64,000 nucleotides of DNA from Pseudomonadales bacterium (lineage in GTDB: Bacteria; Pseudomonadota; Gammaproteobacteria; Pseudomonadales; Azotimanducaceae), in contig JAWKZN010000001.1 in the NCBI GenBank assembly GCA_041395945.1, positions 2,976,001-3,040,000 on the forward strand, read 5' to 3'. The first letter of the stretch is position 1. Each line of letters opens with the position of its first letter. The translations under genes and the position numbers were made by a program. Below are positions 9,171 to 17,291 of this stretch, piece by piece. The notes under the pieces are model-generated. The model made no database searches and was not told the DNA's origin. It saw nothing but the letters and a program-made list of their open reading frames with translations.

Positions 9171-9582
9171 GCAGGAGGGTGGCAGGGGGGTGCCGGGACC
9201 GTGTAGCGCAGCACTGCGGCAGCGGATTGACTCGTGTTCCTCACGAGGTTAGCAGCCTGTTGAAAAAGTCTCGTTTGCTCAGCGCGTCATACGGGGTTTG
9301 TGGCAAGGCGCACTCCGCAGGCAATGTTGGTTACCTTGGCAAGGAGGGCAACGCAGTCCACAGACCCCGTATGACGCGCCCTCCGGGAGGCTCCGGCGCG
9401 CGCGCTGACTACGTTGCACCTCTTGGCAAGGTAACCAACATTGCCTTCGAGGTGCCTCTTGCCAGCCCGCGCGCCAGAACCTCTGAGCTTTCGAGACTTT
9501 ATCAACAGGCTGCTAGTCCGCAGAGCAGTGGCACCCTGGAAGGGCTGCGCGAGGTCCCGGTACACCCCTGCCACCCTCCTGC
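9171..9582 (+). repeat. Palindromic repeat, copy A, interrupted by a MITE-like insertion
   Basis: Outer 30-bp arms at 9171-9200 and 9553-9582 are inverted copies with two mismatches. Inside are GGACC-GTGTAGCG (9196-9208), TTGACTCGTGTTCCTCACGAG with a perfect 6-bp hairpin, and GCGCGAGGTCC at the far side. This is the same layout as copy B, except that about 262 bp of a second element sit in the middle. Removing the insertion restores a repeat of about 150 bp, close to the sizes of copies B and C. Confidence 0.8.
9252..9513. mobile_element. MITE-like non-coding element nested in palindromic repeat copy A
   Basis: A 262-bp element with 22-bp terminal inverted repeats (9252-9273 and 9492-9513, one mismatch) beginning GCAGCCTGTTGA. 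TA dinucleotides flank both ends (9250-9251 and 9514-9515), consistent with a TA target duplication. Internal inverted repeats around GCAATGTTGGTTACC and GTCATACGGGGT make most of the element foldable into a long cruciform. It encodes no transposase. The ends look like those of several proteobacterial insertion sequences, so it was probably mobilised in trans; the parent family is not assigned. Confidence 0.75.
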
Positions 9583-9603
9583 TTCGACATTCCAACCGCC
9601 GAC

Positions 9604-10365
9604 CTAAACCCTCTCCTTCACCGCCTGTCGCCTGCGCGTGCGGGCACGCGCACGGGCACGCCGGGCATCCCAGCGCTTCACATGGGTGCGCACCTTGTGG
9701 TGCAGTCGGGTGGCATCCTGCAGAGACATCCCGGCAAGACGCGCGTAGGCGATCACCAGGTCCGACCAGGCACCATTGCCGAATCGATCCGTGTCTGTGG
9801 GATGCGCGCACAGACCGCTCAGGTTTTTGGCACGCTCCCGCAAGCTCAACGGCCCCCGCCGGAAACGACAGTCGGAAATGTCGATCAGCGCAAAACCGCC
9901 GGGTGTGCGCAGCAGATTGCCCAGATGCAGCGCGCGGAAACTGATACCGGCATCGTGGAGGCGCAGCAGAAATCCTGAGAGCGCGTCGAGATCAAGTGCA
10001 CCGGAAGCATCACGCAGGGCGTCCCCCGGTATTTCCCGGTAGCTGAGGTAGCGCACATTCGTCCCGGACAGCCTGCCCCAGCCCAGTACCACCGGTGCAT
10101 CGAAGCCCCGTTCGGAAAACCGCTGGGCATTACGACGGAAGCGCTCGCTGTAGGGCCGCAACCGATCTGACGACCACAGTTTCTTCGGATACCAGAGCTT
10201 CACCATCAGCGCATCGGATCCCTGCAGCGCCAGCCGGATCATGGAAGGGCGGCCTTCACCGCGATGTTCGAGGGCAACGCCCGCACGCTGCAGAGCATCG
10301 AATTCCGTCGCAGTGGGGTGTCCCCCGCCACTCAGGAACGGCTGTTCAACGGCCGCGGAAGACAA
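9604..10365 (-). CDS. Toluene-tolerance/lipopolysaccharide-kinase-like protein
   Basis: A 253-residue protein related to the toluene-tolerance proteins, members of the WaaP/InaA kinase-like superfamily. Family features are VKLWYPKKLWSSDRLRPYSERFRRNA, the catalytic-loop segment DAGISFRALHLGNLL and the metal-loop ALIDISDC. In this subfamily the usual HxD catalytic aspartate of the loop is not evident (FRALHLGN), so kinase activity is uncertain. The C-terminus is very basic (KRWDARRARARARTRRRQ). Its start overlaps the end of the upstream hydrolase gene by 20 bp, so the two are probably co-translated. A role in envelope modification or solvent tolerance is inference from the family name. Confidence 0.75.
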   Translation of the reverse strand: MSSAAVEQPFLSGGGHPTATEFDALQRAGVALEHRGEGRPSMIRLALQGSDALMVKLWYPKKLWSSDRLRPYSERFRRNAQRFSERGFDAPVVLGWGRLSGTNVRYLSYREIPGDALRDASGALDLDALSGFLLRLHDAGISFRALHLGNLLRTPGGFALIDISDCRFRRGPLSLRERAKNLSGLCAHPTDTDRFGNGAWSDLVIAYARLAGMSLQDATRLHHKVRTHVKRWDARRARARARTRRRQAVKERV

Positions 10366-11278
10366 AGCTGGTCAGTGCGCTGAGGAAATAGGGTCTGGGT
10401 GTTTCAAGGAAGGCGGCGTGGTCGCCGCCGGGAATGACTACCCAGGCTTTGTCTGCGGTGCCCAGACGGTTGAACAGTTCGCTGTGCACGTCGGCTCGCG
10501 CCAGCGGATCCTTCTCCCCCTGCAACAGCAGTACGGGCACAGTCACCGCCTGCGCATCCAGCCGGCGCCACTGTTCGAGGGCGCGCCAGTCGGCGCGCAC
10601 GGGATCAGCAGCCAGCGCAGCCACCGCGAAGGCCTCCCGGGCGGGGCTACTGATGGTGCCGGGCAGAATGAAGTCGGCAAGGGCGGCAGCCCGGGTGGTG
10701 GGCACACGCGGTGGATCCTCCGCGGACTCCGGTGACACGTCCACACCCGGACGCACCGGGTATCCGAACAGAATCACCCCGGCAAGTCGCTCAGGCGTTG
10801 ACTGGGCAACGAGCTGGGCAACGAGCTGGGCAACCATTGCGCCGTAAGACCAGCCGAACAGCCAGGGCCCGGGCAGCGTCGGGTGGCGCTCCGCCACCCA
10901 GCCCGCCACCGCACTGACATCCGCCGCCGCTCTGGCGGGAGTCAGCCAGCCGGATGCATCCCGCCGTGTTTCGCCATAGCCTCTCAGATCGACTGCGTAA
11001 CTGGCGATGCCGGCGGCAGCCAGCCCGTCCATGAGTGAAAGGTCCTCTCCCGGAACCTGCAGATCGAAGTCCGGGCGTGCGCTCCAGGTGCGCCCATGGA
11101 TCAGCACCATCACGGCGCGTGGCATGTCCGGGGATTTCGACCACAGCGCGAGGTCGTGGCCGTCTGCGCTGACTGTGTGGCGAAGCGGTGCGGCGGCTGC
11201 GAAGGGCAGCCAGATCAGCAGAACAGGCAGCACCCAGGCTCTGCACAAGCCCAGCCTAAACCCTGGGTGTGGAGCCAC
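10346..11278 (-). CDS. Secreted alpha/beta hydrolase
   Basis: Alpha/beta-hydrolase fold protein of 310 residues with a Sec signal peptide (hydrophobic core AWVLPVLLIWLPFAAA). The fold is shown by the oxyanion segment LIHGRTW, the nucleophile elbow GWSYGA (Ser), a probable acid in LLLQGEKDPLA and a histidine in IPGGDHAAF. The GTG at 11278 is chosen for its AGAGGT site six to seven bases upstream and a complete signal peptide. It overlaps the end of the dehydratase gene by 23 bp and the next gene by 20 bp, giving a tight three-gene operon. Just after the elbow the helix contains VAQLVAQLVAQ from a 12-bp tandem repeat. Substrate unknown; lysophospholipase-like and esterase roles are both possible. 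Confidence 0.82.
   Translation of the reverse strand: MAPHPGFRLGLCRAWVLPVLLIWLPFAAAAPLRHTVSADGHDLALWSKSPDMPRAVMVLIHGRTWSARPDFDLQVPGEDLSLMDGLAAAGIASYAVDLRGYGETRRDASGWLTPARAAADVSAVAGWVAERHPTLPGPWLFGWSYGAMVAQLVAQLVAQSTPERLAGVILFGYPVRPGVDVSPESAEDPPRVPTTRAAALADFILPGTISSPAREAFAVAALAADPVRADWRALEQWRRLDAQAVTVPVLLLQGEKDPLARADVHSELFNRLGTADKAWVVIPGGDHAAFLETPRPYFLSALTSFVFRGR
10802..10834. repeat. Short in-frame tandem repeat (12-bp unit)
   Basis: CTGGGCAACGAG occurs twice in full and once in part, adding VAQL units to the helix that follows the hydrolase nucleophile. It keeps the frame and looks like slippage. Confidence 0.8.
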
Positions 11279-12236
11279 TGAGCACCTCTGCAAAAATCCC
11301 GCTGTCCACATTACCACCGGTAAGGATCACGCCGGCACGTTCACCCTCCAGCAGACCATTGTCACGGTCCTGCAGCAGGGCAGCCAGCGCGGCAGCACCG
11401 GCGCCTTCCGCAACATTGCGGGTGTCTTCGAAATACACCCGCATCGCGTTCGCAACCTCGTCGTCTGTCACCAGCAGGATGCGTTCGACACCCGCGCGGA
11501 TGATGTCCAGCGCCTGGGGATCCGGGACCCGACAGGCCATACCATCGGCGAAGGTGCGGGCTTCACTGGTCTTCACCACTCGACCCTGGGCCACAGAAAG
11601 GGCATAGGCGGGTGCATGGGCGGAGACCACACCGACGATGCGGGTTGGCAGCCCGAACAGGTCCCGCACGCCGATCAGGGCACAGACACCGGAGCCCATA
11701 CCGATGGGTACATACACTGTGTGCAGATCTTTTACCGCCCGGAACAGCTCGAGCGCACAGGTCGCCACACCGCAGACGAGGTCCGGATGAAAAGAAGGTG
11801 TGAAGCGCAAGCCCCGGGTTGCAGCGAGTCGTCCGGCTTCCTCCCGCGCCTCATCAAAATCCTTACCGTGTACCACCAGCTCCGCACCCCAGGCCTGCAT
11901 CGCCCGGTTCTTACCCGCGCTGTTGCCTTCCGGCACCACCACGGTGACCGGCACACCGATTCTGGATGCGGCGAATGGCACACTCTGACCATGGTTGCCC
12001 CGGGTTGCCGTGATCAGTCCACCGCGGTATCCCTGCTCCTTGAGTCGCCGCGCGTACACGAGACCGCCGCGTACCTTGAAGGCGCCGGTCGGGGTGTGAT
12101 TTTCGTGTTTTACCCATACCTCGATACCAGCGCGCTCGCGCAGCAGCGGCCAGGCCAGCGCCGGTGTCGGCGCCATGGTTTCGCCGACGATGGCAGCGGC
12201 GGATTCCAGATCAGAAAGCGTGAACGGGGCCGTCAT
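11256..12236 (-). CDS. Threonine dehydratase-like PLP enzyme
   Basis: A 326-residue fold-type II PLP enzyme of the serine/threonine dehydratase group, deaminating hydroxy-amino acids to 2-oxo acids. The PLP lysine is K54 in PTGAFKVRG; the phosphate-binding glycine loop appears as GMGSGV and the C-terminal serine/glycine region as LTGGNVDSG. It has no C-terminal ACT-like regulatory domain, so it resembles the short catabolic type rather than biosynthetic IlvA. Members of this group also include threo-3-hydroxyaspartate and hydroxyectoine-derived dehydratases, so the exact substrate is open. It is first in an operon with a secreted hydrolase and a kinase-like protein. Confidence 0.88.
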   Translation of the reverse strand: MTAPFTLSDLESAAAIVGETMAPTPALAWPLLRERAGIEVWVKHENHTPTGAFKVRGGLVYARRLKEQGYRGGLITATRGNHGQSVPFAASRIGVPVTVVVPEGNSAGKNRAMQAWGAELVVHGKDFDEAREEAGRLAATRGLRFTPSFHPDLVCGVATCALELFRAVKDLHTVYVPIGMGSGVCALIGVRDLFGLPTRIVGVVSAHAPAYALSVAQGRVVKTSEARTFADGMACRVPDPQALDIIRAGVERILLVTDDEVANAMRVYFEDTRNVAEGAGAAALAALLQDRDNGLLEGERAGVILTGGNVDSGIFAEVLSGSTPRV

Positions 12237-12289
12237 GATGGATGCATCCCGGGAAATTCCGACCGCTGGGTTCGCGGCATCGGCCAGCC

Positions 12290-12679
12290 TCAGCGCGCCA
12301 GCATGGTTTCGACAGAGCTCTTCAATTCCTGCATCGGAAAAGGTTTGGACAACACAGATGTGGTTTTCTGGTTGGCGGCAAGCACGTCGCTGAATTCTTC
12401 TTTTGAGTAACCGGTCATGAAAATCACCCGGGCTTCCGGCTCTCTTTCCCGCAGCGAGCTGAAGACTTCCATGCCCGACATGGTGGGCATGGCCAGATCG
12501 AGCAGCACCAGATCGAAGGACTGATGGCTGGTCTGCTCCAGTGCGCGCTCACCGCAATCCGCGGTGGTCACATCGAATCCCAGACGCCTGAGCATCTCGA
12601 AGGTCACCAGCCGCACGGCCTCGTCATCGTCGACCACGAGTATTTTTCTTCGCTTCACACTCTGGGGTGAGTTCTGCAT
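12290..12679 (-). CDS. Single-domain response regulator (CheY-like receiver)
   Basis: A 129-residue stand-alone receiver domain with no output domain. The acidic pocket is D17-D19, the phosphoacceptor D61 (LVLLDLAMP), the switch threonine T89 (FMTGYS) and the conserved lysine K112 (LSKPF). These are all intact, so it should be phosphorylated. No histidine kinase gene is adjacent. It lies 53 bp upstream of the dehydratase gene on the same strand, but the gap suggests separate transcription. Divergent from the SDR gene. It probably acts by protein-protein interaction in a phosphorelay; partner unknown. Confidence 0.88.
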   Translation of the reverse strand: MQNSPQSVKRRKILVVDDDEAVRLVTFEMLRRLGFDVTTADCGERALEQTSHQSFDLVLLDLAMPTMSGMEVFSSLREREPEARVIFMTGYSKEEFSDVLAANQKTTSVLSKPFPMQELKSSVETMLAR

Positions 12680-12779
12680 TGGTTGTGGAAATTGATGAGG
12701 TGCCTTGACTATAGATTCAATCCCCGTCGAGGTCTAATGTTCTCCTGCGCATTACTTGAGCGAAATCAAAGAGGCAAGC

Positions 12780-13553
12780 ATGGAAGTCAGCGGAAAAGTC
12801 ATCGTGGTCACAGGGGGCGCCAGCGGCATCGGTCGCGCCATGGCCCAAAGGTTTCACAAGGAAGGTGCCCGCAAAGTCGTGGTAGCGGATCTGGACGGCG
12901 AAGGTGCCCGCAAGGTGGCAGAGGGCATCGACGGCTGGAGCATGGCGGTCGATGTCGGATCCGAAGAGCAGATCCTGGCGCTGATCGAATCCACCGAGTC
13001 GCAGTTCGGACCCATCGATCTGTTCTGTTCGAATGCGGGTATCGGAATCGGTCGCGGGCTCGATGAACCGGTGGCGGTGTGGCAGAAGATCTGGGAAGTG
13101 AACACCCTGTCCCATGTGTTCGCCGCCAAGCATCTGGTGCCGCGCATGAAGGCCCGGGGGGGTGGCTACCTGCTCAACACCGCATCTGCCGCAGGACTGT
13201 TGTCACAGATCGGGTCGGTGACTTACGCGGTGACCAAACACGCCGCCGTCGCCCTCGCAGAATGGATCGCGATCACCCATGGTGCAGACGGCATCAAGGT
13301 CTCCGTGCTCTGCCCCCAGGCCGTGCGCACCGCGATGACGGCCAACGGGCCGGGCGTCGCCGGCGTCGATGGCATGATCGAACCTGAACAGGCGGTGGAT
13401 GCAGTCATTGAAGCACTGCGTAATGAGACCTTTCTGGTACTGCCCCATCCCGAAGTCGCCGAGTACATGAAACGCAAAACCGGCGACTACGATCGCTGGC
13501 TGCACGGCATGCGCCGGCTCCAGGAACGCTACACGACAGATCAGGCCCAATGA
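12780..13553 (+). CDS. Short-chain dehydrogenase/reductase
   Basis: A 257-residue classical SDR. The Rossmann cofactor motif TGGASGIG starts at residue 11, NAG is at 85-87, and the catalytic pair is Y149/K153 (YAVTK) with a serine about 13 residues earlier. An acidic residue after the second strand (VADLDG) favours NAD over NADP. The ATG at 12780 has AGAGG five bases upstream; an in-frame start at 12756 has no such site. The substrate is not evident; the C-terminal part (HPEVAEYMKRKTGDYDRWLHGMRRLQ) resembles SDRs found near acyl-CoA metabolism genes. Downstream lies a dehydrogenase remnant. Confidence 0.9.
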   Translation: MEVSGKVIVVTGGASGIGRAMAQRFHKEGARKVVVADLDGEGARKVAEGIDGWSMAVDVGSEEQILALIESTESQFGPIDLFCSNAGIGIGRGLDEPVAVWQKIWEVNTLSHVFAAKHLVPRMKARGGGYLLNTASAAGLLSQIGSVTYAVTKHAAVALAEWIAITHGADGIKVSVLCPQAVRTAMTANGPGVAGVDGMIEPEQAVDAVIEALRNETFLVLPHPEVAEYMKRKTGDYDRWLHGMRRLQERYTTDQAQ

Positions 13554-13584
13554 GAAATCACTGCGCAATACCTACTGCCGCGCC

Positions 13585-13816
13585 ATGCTGCTCACACTGA
13601 GCATCGGCCTCACTGGCTGTGGTGAGAGTTTCGAGGCTACCCTGGCCACCGAGCGGGAACCCCGCCAGTCTCCAGGCGACCCCGATGACCTGCAGCGTCA
13701 ATCTCGCCGACGGTACTACCCGCCAGTTCGTGGTGATCGCTGCGGGCGGACATGCCCGTAGGGGATCAAAGATGGATGATCATCTGGTGGCCTGCGCACT
13801 GCCGGCCAGCCGCTGA
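13585..13816 (+). pseudogene. Remnant of a PQQ-dependent (glucose dehydrogenase-type) quinoprotein
   Basis: Two frames hold pieces of one gene. From 13585 an ATG opens a lipoprotein-like signal (MLLTLSIGLTGCGE) that stops at a TAG near 13761. In another frame, about 13650-13816 encodes QATPMTCSVNLADG, FVVIAAGGHARRGSKMDDHL and a terminal ACALP. This matches the C-terminal blade of quinoprotein glucose dehydrogenases (pattern QATPM...VVIAAGGH...G.K..D...A.ALP). About 2 kb of the usual gene, the catalytic propeller, is absent, and the two ends are joined out of frame. I infer an internal deletion plus frameshift. The end abuts the stop of the M20 peptidase gene. Confidence 0.65.
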
Positions 13817-15229
13817 TCAGTCTGAGGTGTAGGCACGCACCAGCCGGTCAAGGAATGCCAGTCCTTCGTAGAAGGACGTCACCGCCATCCGCTCATCCCG
13901 TCCGTGCGCGCGTACGTCGTCGATGTCGCCGAACAGACCGGACACCCCGTACACGGGAATCCCCGCGTTGCGGAAATACAGACCATCCGTGGCGCCTGTG
14001 CTCATGCTGGGAATCACCACCACACCCGGCCACATATCCTCGGTGAGTGTCTGAATGGGCGCCATGATTTCTTCGGTGAGTGGCGAAGCCGGGCTGGGTC
14101 GGGCTTCTGCGATCGGGGTGAATTCTATTTCCGGATTGCCTGCGACCTGAACGAGGGTCGCCTGCACCGTGGCCGGATCCACACCGGGCAGAATGCGGCA
14201 GTTGACCGTGGCCCGGGCACGTTGCGGTAGCGCGTTCTCCGCATGACCCGCATCGAACTGAGTAGCCACGCAGGTCGTGCGCATCCGTGCGTTGTAGGCA
14301 GGAATCTTCGAAAAGTAAGCGACCGCCTCGATATCTGGCGGATCCTGCAGCAGTCCACGGATCAGGCCCGCCTCCCGCACAGGCAGAGTTTCCGCACTCT
14401 GCCCGAAGAACGCCCGGCTCACTTCATTGAATTCCACAGGAAACTCGAACGCCGCGATCCGGATCAGGGCTTCCGCCAGCTCCACAATGGCATTGTCTGC
14501 ACGTGGCAGGGAGCTGTGGCCACCCGGATTGGTCACCTCGAGCCGATAGCTCTGATACACCTTCTCCGCAGCCTGTACCGAGTTCGAAACCCTCACCCCA
14601 TTGCGGATCGCGCCACCACCGCCTTCATTGAGCACGAAGGCAGCATCCACCAGATCCCGGTGTTCGGCGAGCAGATAAACCACCCCGTTGTGGGCGCCGC
14701 CCTCCTCGTCTGCGGTGAGCGCCAGGATGATGTCCCGGTCCGGTCGATAGTCCTCCCGCTTCATGCGGATCAGGTTGGCGGTCCAGATTGCCGCCATGGC
14801 CTTGTCGTCGCTCGTCCCCCGTCCGTAGAAGTAGCCGTCCTTCTCGAGAAAGGTGAACGGATCCACCGACCAGTCCGCCGGATCCGCCTCCACCACATCG
14901 ATGTGCGCCAGCAGCAGAACAGGTTTAGCGGTAGCGGCCGGGCTGCGCAGCCTCGCGACGAGATTACCTTTGCGGGGTACGGGTTCGACCACCTGCACAT
15001 CTTCCGACGCAAAGCCTGCCGCCAGCAGTCGCTGGGCCATGGCGCGCGCGGCCGCCGTGTTGTCGCCGGCCAAATCCGTGGTGTTGATTTCGATCAGCTG
15101 TCGGTAGATGTCCCGCGCAAGCTGCTGATGGGCGTCCAGGCTTTCTGTGACGGCGGGGGCGGCGAGTGCCGATGCGCTGACCGCACCTGCGGCGAGTACA
15201 GCGGCTGCGGTGAAGACTGTCAGTTTCAA
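13817..15229 (-). CDS. Secreted M20-family metallopeptidase
   Basis: A 470-residue zinc peptidase of the M20 (carboxypeptidase/ArgE/DapE) family with a Sec signal peptide (cleavage near ALA-APAV). Metal ligands appear in order: LLLAHIDVVEAD (His), YGRGTSDDKA (bridging Asp), LTADEEGGA (catalytic and ligand Glu) and a C-terminal RAHGRDERM (His). The dimerisation domain sits between about residues 220 and 350 (NPGGHSSLP). The start is a TTG at 15229 with AGAGG upstream, six bases after the PI-PLC gene, so these two exported proteins form an operon. It probably degrades peptides or acyl-amino acids in the periplasm; the substrate is unknown. Confidence 0.92.
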   Translation of the reverse strand: MKLTVFTAAAVLAAGAVSASALAAPAVTESLDAHQQLARDIYRQLIEINTTDLAGDNTAAARAMAQRLLAAGFASEDVQVVEPVPRKGNLVARLRSPAATAKPVLLLAHIDVVEADPADWSVDPFTFLEKDGYFYGRGTSDDKAMAAIWTANLIRMKREDYRPDRDIILALTADEEGGAHNGVVYLLAEHRDLVDAAFVLNEGGGGAIRNGVRVSNSVQAAEKVYQSYRLEVTNPGGHSSLPRADNAIVELAEALIRIAAFEFPVEFNEVSRAFFGQSAETLPVREAGLIRGLLQDPPDIEAVAYFSKIPAYNARMRTTCVATQFDAGHAENALPQRARATVNCRILPGVDPATVQATLVQVAGNPEIEFTPIAEARPSPASPLTEEIMAPIQTLTEDMWPGVVVIPSMSTGATDGLYFRNAGIPVYGVSGLFGDIDDVRAHGRDERMAVTSFYEGLAFLDRLVRAYTSD

Positions 15230-15235
15230 AACGCT

Positions 15236-16354
15236 TTACCTCTGCGGTATCTGTAGATAGGGCTCGACCAGTACCGGCTCCTCGCGAGGCACTTTGTTGA
15301 TCGTGCAGCCGGTCGCGGTGAGCAGCGGATTGCAGCGCGCACCGCCGGTGATGGCCACCACATAACCCGTGCCGAAATGCTCCGCCGGCAGATAGTAGTC
15401 TGTGCTGATGAGCTGAGCACCGGATGCAAATGCCCGGGTGCGCCGCAGAGTTTCGCCACTGCGCGCTTCCCGGGTGTCCGCATCGGCCCGGGTACGCACG
15501 ATGAAACCGGCCAGCACCAGTCGCTGAATGCGCCCATAGTCGTTGATCGGATCGTTTACGATGAGGATCGCAGCCCCTGGATGATCTTCCGGCAGATTGG
15601 CGAACATGGCGCGTTCGCGCCAGCGGCTGCTGTAGCTGGCGAGTTTCTCGCCACTTTCATCGAGCACTACCAGTATCCGTCCGCGCGCAGCGTCGAGTTC
15701 CGGCCAGCGCAGACCGCCATCTGCAAACACTTCCGCCGGTGTGATCAGCAGTGAGCGCGGCTCGGGGGACATTCCGGGACCCGCAGCGCCGCTATCCGAT
15801 GCACCCGGTCCCAGTGCGCTGCGCAGCTCCGCATCCAGCGCAAGCCAGGCATCTTCGGCAAACGGCAGGGGATGCAGAAACCCCGGCCGATCGATCACAT
15901 CATCCTTCGCGTTGATCGAGAGAAACAGTGGCAGATGATCCGGATTTGCCTCGGACCAGGCTCGAATCTCGTCCAGGCACACGAGCAGATTCACACAATT
16001 GCTCTGATCGTCCAGGTTCTGCACGTGCAGCACCGGGAACAGACTGTGCGGTCCGTTGCCCGGTTGCGCAGCGGGAAACAGCGTACCCTGGGGATCGTAG
16101 AACACATCCAGTTCGAGTTTGCGCAGGCCCAGTTCCAGCTGCTCGGTCAGGGACGGATGACCGTATTCGAGGGTAGCTGCTACCTCGGGATTGCCGGCCT
16201 GCAGCTCCGCAAATGCATCTGCGCGCATCATTTTCTTGTAGCTGTTGTGACTGCCGAGCACCTGTATCTGGTTCATGAGCAGGGGACCATCAGCCAGGGC
16301 TGGAGTGGCGGACAACAGACTGAGAAAAATGCCAGACAACAGCGGAAAGCGCAT
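15236..16354 (-). CDS. Secreted Ca2+-dependent phosphoinositide phospholipase C-like protein
   Basis: A 372-residue exported protein with a Sec signal peptide (cleavage after ALA) and a PLC-like TIM-barrel. The first catalytic histidine lies in VLGSHNSYKK, a metal-binding ELDVFYD follows the RKLELD strand, and a second histidine is in FPVLHVQNLD. The order matches the bacterial Ca2+-dependent PI-PLC domain family. AGAGGT lies six bases before the ATG. It is the first gene of a two-gene operon with the M20 peptidase. Possible substrates are phosphatidylinositol or other phosphodiesters. Activity is not proven, and related proteins in environmental bacteria are uncharacterised. Confidence 0.8.
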   Translation of the reverse strand: MRFPLLSGIFLSLLSATPALADGPLLMNQIQVLGSHNSYKKMMRADAFAELQAGNPEVAATLEYGHPSLTEQLELGLRKLELDVFYDPQGTLFPAAQPGNGPHSLFPVLHVQNLDDQSNCVNLLVCLDEIRAWSEANPDHLPLFLSINAKDDVIDRPGFLHPLPFAEDAWLALDAELRSALGPGASDSGAAGPGMSPEPRSLLITPAEVFADGGLRWPELDAARGRILVVLDESGEKLASYSSRWRERAMFANLPEDHPGAAILIVNDPINDYGRIQRLVLAGFIVRTRADADTREARSGETLRRTRAFASGAQLISTDYYLPAEHFGTGYVVAITGGARCNPLLTATGCTINKVPREEPVLVEPYLQIPQR

Positions 16355-16379
16355 CGGTAAACCTCTAACAGGGAATGAA

Positions 16380-16429
16380 GGTTTCCCCTGGGAGACCCGA
16401 ATCAGGTATCAATGCCTCCCCAGGAAACC
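16380..16429 (-). terminator. Imperfect hairpin between coxM and the PI-PLC gene
   Basis: GGTTTCC (16380-16386) pairs with GGAAACC (16423-16429), and inner TGGGAG pairs with CTCCC(C)A around a loop of about 20 bases. It follows the coxM stop on the minus strand but lacks a T-run. It could end the cox transcript or lie in the PI-PLC leader. Confidence 0.35.
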
Positions 16430-16456
16430 TCTGATTAAGTGTTAGCACCTCACAAG

Positions 16457-17260
16457 CTAGAGGCGGATCAGTTCCTCGACTGCACGGCGCGCCATCACCT
16501 TGACCAGATGGGCGCGGTATTCGGCCGATGCATGCAGATCGGTGTTGAAGCCCGCATCCGGAACCTCCAGGGCATCCAGCACGGCCGGATCCAGTCGCTT
16601 GTTCAACAGTTCCTCGATTTCCGAGGCTCGAAAAGCACAGGGGCCGGCGCCGGTTACACCGACCCGGATCCTGCCTGCGAAATCCGCCACCAGAACACCC
16701 ACCACCGCATAGCGCGATGCCGGGTTGGGAAATTTTTTGTAAACCGCCCGGGTCGGCACCGGAAACTCGATGTGGGTGATGATCTCGCCGGGCTCCAGTG
16801 CTGTCTCGAACAGATTGCGGAAGTAGTCGTCGCCCCTGATCGCGCGCTTCTGCGTATGCACGGTCGCACCAAGTCCGATGACGGCCGCCGGATAGTCGGC
16901 GGCCGGGTCGCTGTTGGCCACACTGCCGCCGAGGGTGCCCATGTTGCGCACCTGGGCATCTCCGATCAGCCCCGCCAGATCTGCCAGCACCGGCAGGGTA
17001 CGCCGGATGTCCGCAGAACCGGCTACCGCCGAATGTCGGGTAAAAGCGCCGACCCGGACCCGGTCTGCAGAAACCGTGATACCACTCAATGCCTCGATGG
17101 CAGACAGATCGATCAGGTCAGTGGGAGCCGCGAGACGCTGCTTGAGAGTCGGAATCAGAGTCTGTCCGCCGCCGAGATAAAGACCGTCATCCGATTTCTG
17201 AAGAAGGGCGATCGCCGCTTCGACGCTCTCCGGCTTGTGATAATTGAATTGATACATCAA
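16457..17260 (-). CDS. coxM: Molybdenum hydroxylase FAD-binding subunit (CoxM-type)
   Basis: A 267-residue FAD subunit of a Cox/xanthine-dehydrogenase-type enzyme. The FAD pyrophosphate-binding motifs are visible: the N-terminal GGGQTL loop (residues about 30-35) and IGDAQVRNMGTLGGSVANSDPAADYPAA. It carries electrons from the Fe-S subunit to the quinone pool or another acceptor. It is the last gene of the coxG-S-L-M set, 31 bp after coxL. The family name does not mean that it oxidises CO; see the large subunit. Confidence 0.9.
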   Translation of the reverse strand: MMYQFNYHKPESVEAAIALLQKSDDGLYLGGGQTLIPTLKQRLAAPTDLIDLSAIEALSGITVSADRVRVGAFTRHSAVAGSADIRRTLPVLADLAGLIGDAQVRNMGTLGGSVANSDPAADYPAAVIGLGATVHTQKRAIRGDDYFRNLFETALEPGEIITHIEFPVPTRAVYKKFPNPASRYAVVGVLVADFAGRIRVGVTGAGPCAFRASEIEELLNKRLDPAVLDALEVPDAGFNTDLHASAEYRAHLVKVMARRAVEELIRL

Positions 17261-17291
17261 TTGTGCTCCTTACTGACCCTGTCTGCGTCGC

